Source of the DNA: Angiostrongylus vasorum
Taxonomy: Eukaryota; Nematoda; Chromadorea; Rhabditida; Metastrongylidae
Direction: 5' to 3'
DNA length: 64,000 nt
Assembly (NCBI GenBank): GCA_018806985.1
Contig: JADANN010000116.1
Location: forward strand, 191,501 to 255,500
Every line of letters starts with the position of its first letter. Positions within the stretch are counted from its first letter, which is position 1. The notes under the pieces were generated by a model that did not search any database, was not told the DNA's origin, and worked only from the letters and a program-made list of their open reading frames with translations. Made by a program: the position numbers and the translations under genes. Shown here piece by piece: positions 1 to 11,279 of the stretch.

Positions 1-353
1 GATTTGGATAAAGTACTACATTTGTGTTATAGGATTGATGTGAACCTCTCTGTTAAACATTTGAGGAAGTGATTTTAAAAAAGTGAAGTAGAAAATTCTG
101 CTCACCATTTTGCATATTGTTTCGACGATGCTTACAAATTACATATAAAGGAGGTTGAGCACTCCACAAAACATACTGTATACCTGTCATCGATCTGAAA
201 TTACTACTACAATAAGATAATCATTATTCTCAAGAATTACAAAGTACTTAAATAAATTACTTCCTATACTTCTCAAAGAACTGCGTAAAAAGTACTGCTT
301 GTACTTCCTAACAAGTACTTAGCAGTAGCAATACAACATATGTATTCTTTCTT
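1..353. other. AT-rich stretch without a recognisable gene
   Basis: No exon-like open frame, tRNA-like box or clear repeat was seen. The DNA is AT-rich with short repeats of the word agtactt between about 240 and 320. Confidence 0.4.
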
Positions 354-533
354 TTATAAGCTTACACGATGTTGATAAATGACATCTCTTTTCGGCTAAC
401 GTTTCGACGTCTTCATCTTCATCACAGCTGATCGGCTATCGGTTTGGCTCAGATCATCGGCCCTGACAAAGACGAAGGCGTCGAAACGTTTGCCGAAAAT
501 GAAGGTCATTTACCAACTTCGTGTAACCTTATC
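354..533. repeat. Head-to-head inverted repeat with hammerhead-like motif in each arm
   Basis: The left arm (354-436) and right arm (450-533) are imperfect reverse complements of about 80 bp around a short centre, so the piece can fold as one hairpin. Each arm carries the motif seen elsewhere in the window (for example 30744-30779): a CTGANGA-like start, a short stem-loop, then GAAACGTT and a GCC-type closing strand. The motif is at 394-430 on minus and 459-494 on plus. Both copies point outward. Stem II reads GATG/CGTC on the left and GACG/CGTC on the right. Both arms depart from the ideal core, so activity is doubtful. Confidence 0.7.
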
Positions 534-1136
534 AAAGAAGGAATACACATTGATTAGACCGAGTTTAAAGGAAAGTCTGTAGGAAAGGAAAGGAAACATA
601 CAACAGACATTCTTCCAGGGGGCGTGAGATGTTCTGCATACGCACGTTCTCGTTACATGAGCTCTTGTCGTAGAACGCATTGTCTGAGTTGCAAAAATAC
701 TCGAGAGCGTTCTCAGGAGTGATAAAATTTGCCGGCCAGTTCGGATTCTTGAAAGTGATGTGAAGAGGATTCGGCCTGACAACTAAATCAAAGTCAACCT
801 AAATCTTGTAGGAAGCCGAAAGCTTGGACAATACACCCTCAGTAAAAGTACTATAATAGCCGCAAAAGAGCATACCTGGTGGACCTGGGCGAATAGAATT
901 CATTTTACGTACTGAAATTTTTGATGATAACTCTGAGGACAAGGTGATAGAAGTCTATAAGGGACATTTGGTAAAACAAAGCCACTCGGTTGTAGTTCAA
1001 AACCACAAGTATCACATTTTATTAAAGACCATCACAATATTAACCAAAACTATGAAATCCAAGATAAGATAAATTTCAGATGTAATAAGTTGAGAGCGCA
1101 GAAAAGGACAAATCCACTGACAGAAAACGGTCATGT
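534..1136. other. Intergenic / probable 3' UTR of the minus-strand gene to the right
   Basis: No supported exon. Minus-strand AATAAA lies at 1018-1023, about 115 nt past the stop codon at 1137-1139, and is the likely poly(A) signal of that gene. Small ORFs here have no exon-like features. Confidence 0.4.
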
Positions 1137-1946
1137 CTAAAATCTCATCTTTGCATCAAAATTGAGATAGTCTGACGGGTAGATTCTCTCATCTCTCCCA
1201 AGAATCATATCCCAGTGGAGACGAGATGACTCAAATATACCATCCGGACCACGATTAATTTGTGATGCCGAATTTAGCTCCAGTAGTAGCTGCTCGGCGT
1301 AAGCAGTACCCGAAAGCATCCGTTGTGCGTTTATGTAGTCAACGACTCGATCACGAATCCGTGAATCCTCGGACGCCAGTTCATGCGGAACAGCTGATGA
1401 TGTCTAAAGTAATCAACAATAATAAAATCAGATATGTAAATGTTAGAAACCCAAGGACAGTAAGCACCAAAATTAAACAAAGTTACAGACGTTTTTTGGA
1501 GCCTCTAAGTTGAGTTTTGAAGCCAGTGGCATTTGTTGGAAACATTCGTCTTCTGGTGGCGTTGTCTTCGCGAGAAGATCAGGTTGACGAGATGACAAAC
1601 GAAGGAGAGCCATTGCTGTATACCAGAAGAGCGTTGAATGGTGATTGTTTCGATATGTATTTGAAACGAATAAAATCCCGAATTTCAAAAAAAAAGTTAG
1701 GAGACAGAACTGGCGGATGGAAGTGCTAAACGACAACCTACAAAAAAACAAACTATGGGATTCAGAAAGTATAACGAAATCCACAGAAATGGAAGGAAAG
1801 TCGCAATACCCGCCGCTCACCGAGCAAATCTGATGAGAATTTGGCACATGAACTATGTTCTGTAATTGTGCGTCAATTGCGCTATGGTCTCCGAACATCA
1901 CGGACAATTGTTGGATAATAGTTGGTGTGCAGTCAGTGATGGTCTA
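1137..1946 (-). CDS. Unrecognised protein, C-terminal exons (partial gene model)
   Basis: Three minus-strand exon candidates. The terminal exon, complement(1137..1403), opens after a TTTAG acceptor and encodes 88 residues ending in DAKMRF and a TAG stop; it contains the stretch VVDYINAQRMLSGTAYAEQL and looks strongly coding. The exon before it, complement(1491..1615), ends at a phase-0 donor (AAC/GTCTGT) that fits the terminal exon; it encodes a segment containing RLSSRQPDLLAKTTPPEDE. A third candidate, about complement(1826..1946), contains SVMFGDHSAIDAQLQNIVHV and ends at TCG/GTGAGC. The join between the third and second does not keep phase with the sites I chose, so an exon may be missing or an acceptor misplaced. 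I do not recognise the family. The 5' part was not found; it would lie to the right, where plus-strand exons occur. Confidence 0.45.
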
Positions 1947-2000
1947 CTTACAAATACCGCCATTACTTGTTGCTTCATCAACAAGAAGATGAAAAAGGTA

Positions 2001-2266
2001 AAGGATAAAGCTTTCGGCGTTGATCAATGAGGGATGCGCCATGCATTCGACTTCATCGAGAATCGTTGGGAGGGTGAATGAGTGCATATCGGGCTTTTAC
2101 AATGACCCGCGGTGGCTTACCGATGGATCAAGCCAGTGCTGCTATCCTCCCAGGCGAGTCTGGTACGAATTTGCCTACCCCCGGAGGAATGGAGGGTTTG
2201 GTGAGTCTGGGGACGGGGATCGATCCCATGTGTATTGCAGGGCTCCTCCGACCACTGCGCCACACA
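2001..2266 (-). repeat. tRNA-derived SINE, family A
   Basis: Read on the minus strand, it starts with a tRNA-like A box (TGGCGCAGTGG) and a B box inside GGGATCGATCCC about 37 nt later. A shared body follows (a stretch resembling CCGGGGGTAGGCAAATTCG, then the AGACTTGTCTGGGAGGAT region). The 3' end is AAAGCTTTATCCTTT. More than ten copies share this order in the window. The internal boxes imply RNA polymerase III transcription of the ancestor and mobilisation by a LINE; the partner LINE is not identified. Confidence 0.8.
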
Positions 2267-2559
2267 GGCCCATCAACAAGATGGATAACGTTTTAAAACG
2301 GTGGAAGTTGGAAACTGAACACTTTCAGCTTTCCTACTACTACTTGTCGGTTGAGGGTCAGTATTAACAAATATTAACATCGTGATTTCGACAGCAGCCT
2401 TAGCTTGCCTGGAGTGGGTGACTCGCTATCGTTTTTTATTGTTGTTGCCGCCAGTGTATTAGGTCATATCTGGCTAGAGATCAATCAGTATCAAAAGACA
2501 TACTGAATAAAGTTACTGTAATATTATTTTCTACTAGATGACGCCTATTGGTCGACTTG

Positions 2560-2800
2560 TCGACACCTAGGTTCAATGGCGATTCGTGCTCCCCGGATCC
2601 ATCCCCGTTGACGGATGATTGCTTATGGCATAGTTTAGGGTAAAAGGACTGGCTGAGAGGATGACAGAATGAGGGCATCGGTGGTGCAGTGGATAACACG
2701 TGAACGCCCGGGAAGGGTATTTGCTGTTCGATCTTGCCTGCGATCCAAGTTTTGCAAACGGCTCAGCGTCATTGTGATTCTAAGTAGTCGATATCAACGA
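2560..2800 (+). repeat. tRNA-headed dispersed repeat, family C
   Basis: It contains a tRNA-like head near 2686 (GGTGCAGTGGATAACACG) with a GTTCGATC box downstream. The distal part (GTTTTGCAAA... CTCAGCGTCATTGTGATT) recurs at 37.7, 38.2, 46.2 and 52.95 kb. Copies at 38.0 and 46.1 kb also share the upstream part around ATCCCGTTGA. The boundaries are approximate. Confidence 0.55.
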
Positions 2801-2828
2801 TAATCTTAAGTTTCCACTGTATTTGCAG

Positions 2829-3110
2829 GGTTTTTTATCTACAAGTTTAAACCTTCTCGAAACTTCGACAAACCAACCGTTCGTTGATGAAAGTGTCATT
2901 AAATTCGACACTACTCTTTGAGCCATCTGGCTCAGTATTGTGTTCACTTCCGCAGTCTTGCAGGAAAACTAGACGAATACCAATTTTTTTGTTTTAAAAG
3001 AAGTAACGGTAGAAGTGCATCTGAAGATAAAGCGACCGACTTAATTGATTTGAGAGGAGCAGATCTCCAGAGAAATGGACCACCCATTTTCGAAAAAATC
3101 TCAAATTGAT
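2829..3110 (+). CDS. Possible upstream exons of the unrecognised plus-strand gene
   Basis: Two open stretches follow good acceptors. One starts at 2829 after TTTGCAG and reads through LSTSLNLLETSTNQPFVDE. The other starts at 2964 after CTTGCAG and reads KLDEYQFFCFKRSNGRSASE and on to a stop at 3109. Their phases can be joined (GATGAAA/GTGTC to GA), but the 3' limit of the second is unclear and the opposite strand is also open over part of it. They may be early exons of the gene at 4009-12302 or noise. No family is recognised. Confidence 0.25.
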
Positions 3111-3680
3111 TGATAAAAAGGGTGTCAAAAATAATGGTCGATTTTGAGCTGCAACTGCGAAATGCTACAAATCTTCTCCAGTACAATTTTATATTTTCGC
3201 TAACACGGTACAAGTTCACTTATTCCGTCGCCTTATAACGTTGCAGCTTTGGAACCAGTACGGTAGTCCGAAGAACCGCCGCGATATTCATCGATAGAAG
3301 GAACTCGTCCTAAAAAATGGCTCTAGGCGTACTGTCATTTGTAGAAGCTTTTCCTGAGTCAAATTGACCCAGCGTCAGTTGAAGGGAAGTTGTCGATTTA
3401 TTGACAACAATATCGCAAAGAATGTTATACGGCAAGGAAATGCAAGTTTTATATGTTCTAGATAACAACTGTAAGCTTATCAGTAGATCAAAACGTAGGA
3501 CCAAATTAGTTGGCAGTTGGCTCCTTTCAGAGATCTGAATTCGCAGTGCTCTTCGTTTTCACCCAGTAACCCAATTTGCTAAAAGATGTTTATTGAATGA
3601 CCTGGAATATAAGCAACCGGGACTCAGTAGTCAATAAATCGAGGTGTCTTGAGTAGAATGGCTTCAGTTTAAGATGACGC

Positions 3681-3750
3681 GTATGTAGTGTAGGGGTTAG
3701 AAGCCCTCTACAATATACACACGATCGTTGGTTCGATTCTGTGCCTCTGA
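3681..3750 (+). repeat. tRNA-like SINE head
   Basis: TAGTGTAGGGGTTAG resembles an A box, and GGTTCGATTC 35-40 nt later is a good B box. The arms do not fold as a full cloverleaf by eye, so I call it a SINE head rather than a tRNA gene. Confidence 0.4.
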
Positions 3751-4008
3751 TTAGTTCCACATTTTCCGCTGTCATCATATTGGTTATGGCTGATTTTCTT
3801 TCCGGCCGTTTATTTCACCACATAGAGCTTTCCCCAAATTCTCAGATTCATTTTTTTTAACTTTATCTTTTTCTATACCTCCTAGCACTTTTTTGATGTC
3901 GTGTTTGAGTTGATGTCGCTCTTCGGGTGTGTTGTATTGTCATCGTTACCACGATGGTTATAAAAAGTGAGGTTTTCGTTAAGACATTCTGATCTTCTCA
4001 CTCTGCAG

Positions 4009-7000
4009 GAATTAAACGGCTTAATGAATCATATAGCCTTCTACTATTTAGATGTTCCCATTCTTTCGCTGACGAAAGAAGAAACGTTAGGAAAAAGCTT
4101 ACAGTCAGTGAAATTCTCCCATAGTCTTATAACCGCCTACATCTAGTTAGATGCTTAAATAGCACGAGCTCTAAACACTTCTGCCTATTTCGAAGGCGTT
4201 TCCCCTCTACGCCGTTTGCAATCTCTCGGTGCTGATCCCACCATTCCTTTCGGTAGTTTTTTTCGACTCTTGATCTCTGTACATTTATTTTCTCATAATA
4301 CTTTGTAAGACCAGACATAAACTTTGGGTAGCACTTATACAGTTTTTTTCATGGATATACTACTGTCCTAGTTGAAATGGAGATCGCAAAGGCTCCCAGT
4401 AGTATACACCCAGACGAGCCAGCTACTCAATGGGGGTATATTAGTGCATCCATTAAAAGCAGAATCATCAAGCACAGTGGTTGAAGCTATACTGCTGCAC
4501 ATACAACGTTGTCGTTTCGATTTCTAACGTCAGGTTGACCAATTGTACCATTCATTCAGAGTCAGCAAATTGGTACTGGACTTGTCTGGATAGAGGCTTT
4601 GATTGGAGACACCGTTAGGCTCTTCCAAGTCATCATATAGACCAAATATGGATTCAACCAGCACCACGGTGCTACAAATGATGTCAATTGCATAACATAT
4701 TCTTTGTAGACTAATCAAATCCAAGCACTACCCATTTATCTACTACGAATGAATCTAAGAACCCTAATCTACGAATTATTCTGAACATCTGTCATCGCAA
4801 AAAAACATTGTGCAGTAGAAATTGATCATTTCAAAAAACAATACAATTTCTATGGGCATCAAAGTGGTCTCAAAATTTTTTATGAAAAATGTACGCTTAG
4901 GACAATTAGTGGATAGCATTATGAAGAAAAAGTGAAGCTTTCATTGTGATCATACCCAATAACTGCTAGCGTACACCAGTAAGAATAGTCGAAAACAAGA
5001 ATGAGGGCATCGTGGTTTTCTATCAAGCTTTCAAGTGAACAACTGCATAGTATTATTCGCAGCTGTTCATCTCAACTTCAGGATTTCCAGTTCCACTACT
5101 TAGTATCTTCTTTGCATTAAGTTACAATGAATGAAAATGGATCGGCACAGTCTCGTTATTAGAAGCTGCGACCATCTACTGAGTGCTGACTTGTAATCAT
5201 CAGAAAACATGGGGGTGCATTCAACATTGAACTGTCTCCGTCGGACAATGGAACAAATCACCTCCGGCCGCTGTCGTCCTGTTGATCATCGTGTGACTCA
5301 AGCTGGCGCCAGTAAATCTTCTATGTCTCCCTGTAGCGTGCAAGAGTTGCCTAGTCGGTTCTACTGGCTTGGCGGACTCGTTGAGCATCATATCTTTCTT
5401 CTAGGGACTTCTTGAAGAACTCTGACCTTTGAGTCCGTAGTCTTCCTGCTGTTTTACATCCCGAGGAGTCCAGTTACTTCCCTCGTCGATGTTGTCAATA
5501 GCGGCATCCTCCCAAGAGCCGACTAATAGTCTAAATAAATCCCATTTCACAGCGGTTTTGGGACCTGGGTTTTTTGAACATAGTAGCTTTTTCTCCTTTC
5601 GTCGAGAACTGGATCTTGCACGAAGGTGAAGATAAACGATAGATTTCATTCCGTCGAAAAATGAAGTGTATGATGCGCAGAATCTTTAAATGCTATGTAA
5701 AGAAAACTAGAAAGCGCTGTGTTCTAATTGTGGAAATGCAATCAATGGATGAATGCTGATTACAGCTGACCGTAACTTCTGTCGTGACCGTACGTGTCAA
5801 AACTATCAATGAAAGATTATGTGATTTCGTGATTGATAATGCGGAATCAACTCACCGCTGAGTGCGTACAATTTCCGTTTTAAACGACTTGCCGCTCGGT
5901 GAGCACAGTTGTTCCTCAGGAGAACCATGGTCAGTATGTTCGTCTAACCATCATTGTTGCTCTACTACCGTTCCCTTGTACCGTGCACAAAACCCGGAGT
6001 TTTTCTCAGCTCGAAACATATTGGTACTGTTCACCATTACTCAGTACCATTCAAATTTCAGGACTCATCACTCTTAGTCCAGAGATATGCCGTCATCAAA
6101 CTGTATCCCGGACAAGATGAGACTATTTTTCAAAAACTTCTGGTACTACTTTTATGCAACTTTAACATAGGTTGTTCTACATGAAAAGGTGACCATCAAG
6201 AAGCACTTGGCTTTGGTACAACGATGATGTACCTCCAACAAAATAGATTAACATAAACCAACTCAGAGTTCTCTATTTTTTATCCCTACACGTTGTCAGC
6301 CGTCTACTAAGCGATTGATTGTTCTTTCCCACTTCTTCTCGGACCTTCTTCTTTTTGTTGATGTCGAAGTTCATCCAGGAATACCCTTTAAAATTACTTG
6401 CATTCAGAACAGTCTCGGGCTGGATGTGGTTTTTACAAATGATCTGGCTGACTGCAAGCAGATAGAAAAGGAAATCATCTGTGCAAACAGTGTGGAGCCG
6501 GTGAGAAGACAGAGTTTTCCGCAAAGAGCTTGTGAAAAATGAGAATAACCAATGACCTTAAATTTGAGTTGTTCCTTTTCGCATTCACCGTAGTACACAG
6601 TTAGCACATATGCAATGTTTTGATCTTTTCCTTAGTGACTTCTGTCTTTATGCAAAGTAGATTCTTCACAATGATTCTTCCTTGTTAATTCGGAATAAGT
6701 TAGGTAGGAACAACCTTTAATAAACAAGTCCTATTTTATTTCGCATATCGAGAAGGTACGAAATTTTCTAAAAAAGACTGCTTCTTATCTTGTGTCGCAC
6801 TTTATTAGCCAAAAATGATTACTATTATCACATACAGTATAACTGTAAAAGACAAACACGATATATTCATGGTCTTTCTTGAATGAGCAAAGCGAAGTTG
6901 GTATCACAGAATTTATTAGGACACAGAGCCGACATGTCGGCGAGACGAGCCAACGGGTAGAATAGCTTGGTTTATAAATCTAATGTAATCTGATTGCTGT

Positions 7001-10000
7001 AACACATCCATGTAGATCCAAAAATCCTGCGTCGTCTACGCAGCGCGACTCCTACCAGCGAGCACACGATGGAGTCCTTCGACGTTACCGCCCTTTAATC
7101 TAAGAGTAAACCAATAGCAGGATCCACCACCGTCCTGGTATCAAACTAGTCGCATAGTCGCAAATCTCCCTCTGATCCACAAGGGCGTCGATCCATCTAC
7201 CTGTGGTGGTGACGACCTGGGAACGACTTTGGGCCAGGCTAACAACGTGACTCCAGGGAGCCGCTATAGCTAAACCAGCAAAACCCCGAAACGTGGAAAT
7301 TATGCTGCAGCCCGCATAACCAGTGAGGACGGGTCATCCAAGCATCCAAGTATATATCACCTGTATCACCTGTAGTCCCCTTTGATCGTCGAGTGACTCG
7401 AGCGGGCGCCAGTATATCTTCCACTTTTTCTCTGTCGCGTGCAAGAGTAGCCCAGTAGGGTTCTGCTCGCTCTAGGGGACTCGTCGAGCGCCATATCTTT
7501 CTTCTAGGCTTTTTCGTGAAGAACTCCGACCATCGAGTCGGTGGTCTTCCCTGCACAGTACGCTTGACATCCCGAGGAATCCAGTCACCAACGGCTCTTG
7601 TCCATCGGTTGTCATTCATACGCATTACCTGCCCTGCCCACCTTATCTTCGACTGTTTGGCGTACAGAACGGCATCTTTGATTTTTGATCGTTGACGCTG
7701 GTCGGAGCTTCGGATCCCTTCCCTTATTTCTGTGAAGCAGGGATACTCCTAGCATCGTCATTTCGTCTGCGCGTTCAATAACGCTGAGCGACCTCTCATC
7801 CTGTTTACGCATCGACCAGGTTTCTGACGCATACGTTAACGCAGGAAGTACCCTTGAGTCGAAAAGGTGGGCACGGAGTCGGGTGTTCTTTGTTCTCTTC
7901 ACTACATCCTCGATGTTCTTGAAAGCTCCCCAAGCCGCTCGTTTCCTTGTGCTCAACTCTGGAGCTAAGTCACTCATCATGTTGATTTCTGGACCTACAT
8001 TGATATAAACTAATTGGAGCAGGCGGAGATATTCGTTCCGTTGAGTGTGAATGGAGCATACAAAACCTATCCGTTCTTCATAAATATCGTTTTTGTGAGA
8101 TTTAGTGGAACAGCAATCTTTCCACAGGCTTTATCAAAGTCGGCAAGTACATGTTCCGCTTGGCTAATGTTTGGTGTTATAAGGACGATGTCATCAGTAA
8201 AGCGAAGGTAGTGTAACTGCCGACCATCGATTTTCACTCCCATATTATCCCATTCCAATGTTCGCATGACGTTCTGGAGGGTGGCGGTAAATAATTTTGG
8301 CGAGATGGTATCGCCTTGCCTAACTCCTGTTTTGACGTCAATGATAATATCGTCGTAGAATGGTGATACCTTGGTTATGAAATTTCTTGTACAGCTCACG
8401 AAGAATCTTTATGAACTGAGTAGGGAGTCCTTGACTATCAAGGGCCTTCCATGACTGCTTCTATCTCGACTGAATCAAAGGCCTTTTGTAAATCGATGAA
8501 AGTGAGACAGAGCGGTCTTTTGTACTCTCGCGATACTTCAATGAGCCTTGTTACCGTGTGGATGTGGTCCATCGTACTAAATCCTTCTCGAAACCCTGCT
8601 CGCTCACATGGCTGTCCTTCGTCCAGTGTTCTGTCAATCCTGTTTAGGATGACTCGAGTGAAGAATTTGTAGACGACACACAGTAAGCATATTGGACGAT
8701 AGTTGCCGATATCCTGTAGGTCACCCTTCTTGAACAATAACACGGTCTTGCTGGCCTTCCAGTGGGTAGGGACCTTGAATTCGGACAGGTAACGTGTGAA
8801 GAGCCGAGCCAGTGTGTTTACGAGGATTGACGGAAGGTTCTTCAGGTGTTCTGCTCTTATCCTGTCCGGACCTGGTGTTGTTCGATTTTTCACCGACGAA
8901 ATGGCATGTCGGATTTCGGAAGGGAGAACCGGTGGTACAACATATCCATCCTCCTTTATTTCATATGACGGAAGGTGGACGTGGCTATCGAAGAGATCCG
9001 AGTAGTATTCGTGAATAATTTTCTCCATTGCCTTTCTGGACGCTGTAACTGTTCCGTCTGGGCGCCGGAGTGCAATCGTTTTGGTCTTGTAATTGCGAAG
9101 CTTCGGTGGGCTTTGCCAATGCTTTTCCCAGCCTCTGCAGCTTCGACCATTGCTGCTGCTGTTCTCTCTTTAGGATCTTCTTTTATCGCCTGTCTGCATT
9201 GTTTTGCAAGTTAACACGTTAGTTCGCGGTTGCCTGCAGCTCGTGCGATTCCACGCTGGCGTATCAGCTCGAGTGTTTCTGGAAACAGATGTCTCTTGGT
9301 GACTTTCAAACTCTCAGCTTTCGTAGCGCTAACGTGAAGATGTTGAATGAGCCGATCATATTCTTCGTCGATGTTATCGACAACGGCATCTTACCAACAG
9401 GCGACTAATGAATTGAATGAGTCCCAGTCTATGGTGGTTCTGGGACTTCGGTTTTTGAATTTAGCGGCTTTTTCTCCTTTCCGCAAGAAATAGAATCTAG
9501 CACGAAAGAGGCGACGGTCTGATCCCGTGTGGAATTTTGGGACAACAGCGACATCGGTTAGGCAAAACCTTCTATTTACTATGATGTGGTTTATTTCGTT
9601 ATGGTGCTGTCTATTGGGAAGACTCCCACGTCCAGCGTTGAGGGTGGGGTTTCAGGAATTGGTGAGTTACCATTGATGGTTTTGGTCATCATGAGAAACT
9701 CAGATAGCCGCTCACCCTGTTCGTTCCATTCTAATCTGTGTGTCCCAATGTGACGTTCTTCAGACGTTCTTCTTGGTCCAATCTTGGCGTTGAAATTCCC
9801 AATGATGACCTTGAAGAATGTATGATCTTCTCTGTAGAACTTCTCCAAGTCCATATAGAATGCTTCGACTTCTTCTTCGTCATAGTTTGATGTCGGAGCG
9901 TAAATGACGAGAATTGTCGAAAGCCGTAATTGATCCACATCTTTTTAATCGTAAACGTCCGATTCAGGGTTGTAAGTTGTTCGAATGAATCGATGTTCAT

Positions 10001-11219
10001 GGACAAACTCGTGTTGACGAGAACACCGACGCCGCCGACTCCTCTACTATCGCATGTTCTGAGGAACAGTTCTTTTCCGGTGTCATAGACGGCGTTGAAA
10101 GGCTGGCGTTTTCTCGTCTCGGCCAGGCCAATGACGTCGTACTCTTATCCTTCTTACTTGCATGAGCAAGTCTTCTATCGAGGACTCGGATGCAAGTGTG
10201 GGGGCATTGGAGGTACAGATCGTCACCTTAGTTTTTCTGCAATCCAGGCAGCTTCCATTGGCCCTGAGATTTTAGCAGCCTCTCCGTATTCGTGCTACGC
10301 AATGCTGCTGAAATTGGGGGGCTCTTTCGGGAGTCATGGAATGAAGCCCGTTTTTTTACTGTATTTAGCATTTTGATACCCACGTATAGGTTGCTGTGCT
10401 CTGAGCGTGGGGGCTGGGTATAGTCACGTTTAGATTTGCCAGGCTCTCCCAGAGTGGACATGGAGCTTATTTATTGCAGGCGACTGCTAACCGCCTCCCA
10501 TACACTTCCCCTGTCACTTCATTTCAGGCTTTCTTTGGCCGAATTGACTCGTAGAATACAATCTGCATAAACTAGAACGCAGCCCACACACGCGTGCATG
10601 AATAGACCTCGTAAATACAGAAAGTATGTGCCAAATCAGCGCAACAGAAGCGGAGTCCGTCCCCTGGGTCCACCTGCGTCTTAGGGAAGCAAAGGTCGTT
10701 CTTGGTCCGCGATTAACGCTCTATCCGCTACCTGGGGATGCGCCACGTAGCCTCGCGACTAACCGGTTACCGGGACCCTCATATGAGGGAGATCCGTGGA
10801 TATATATATATATATATATACGCTTGGATACTTGGATCTTAGATGATCCGTTCTCACTGGTTGTGCGGGCCCCAATATAATTTCCATTCTCCGGTGATTT
10901 ACTGGTTAAGTCGTCGTGGTTCCTTGGAGTCCCGAGGACAGCCTGGCCGAAGTCTGTCCCAGGTCATCACCACCACAGGCAGTCGCAGTCCTTGTGGATC
11001 GAAGGGATTACTTGATGAAGAACTTGCCACCGTGCGATTGGTTTGATACCAGGATGGTGATGGAACCTGGTATTGGTTAACTCTCAGCTGAGGTTCCAAG
11101 TGGAAACACCGGACTCCTCTTCGACTTGGGAGACCCTGCCGGTGGATGAATCCCCGGCTGTACATCGCGTACATCGCTGTACACCGAGGAACAGCTCCCA
11201 CCTACGATGAGGCGGTATA

Positions 11220-11279
<60 letters not shown>

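Noticed and set aside
2944..3219. Minus-strand coding at 2.9-3.2 kb (for example VNTILSQMAQRVVSNLM)
   Set aside because: The plus strand has better acceptors and composition over the same bases; the minus reading has no partner exons in phase.
3681..3750. tRNA gene (also 12418, 32575, 43498, 44868 and the heads of all SINEs)
   Set aside because: A and B boxes are present, but the acceptor and anticodon arms do not pair by eye and the sequences run straight into repeat bodies, so they are SINE heads.
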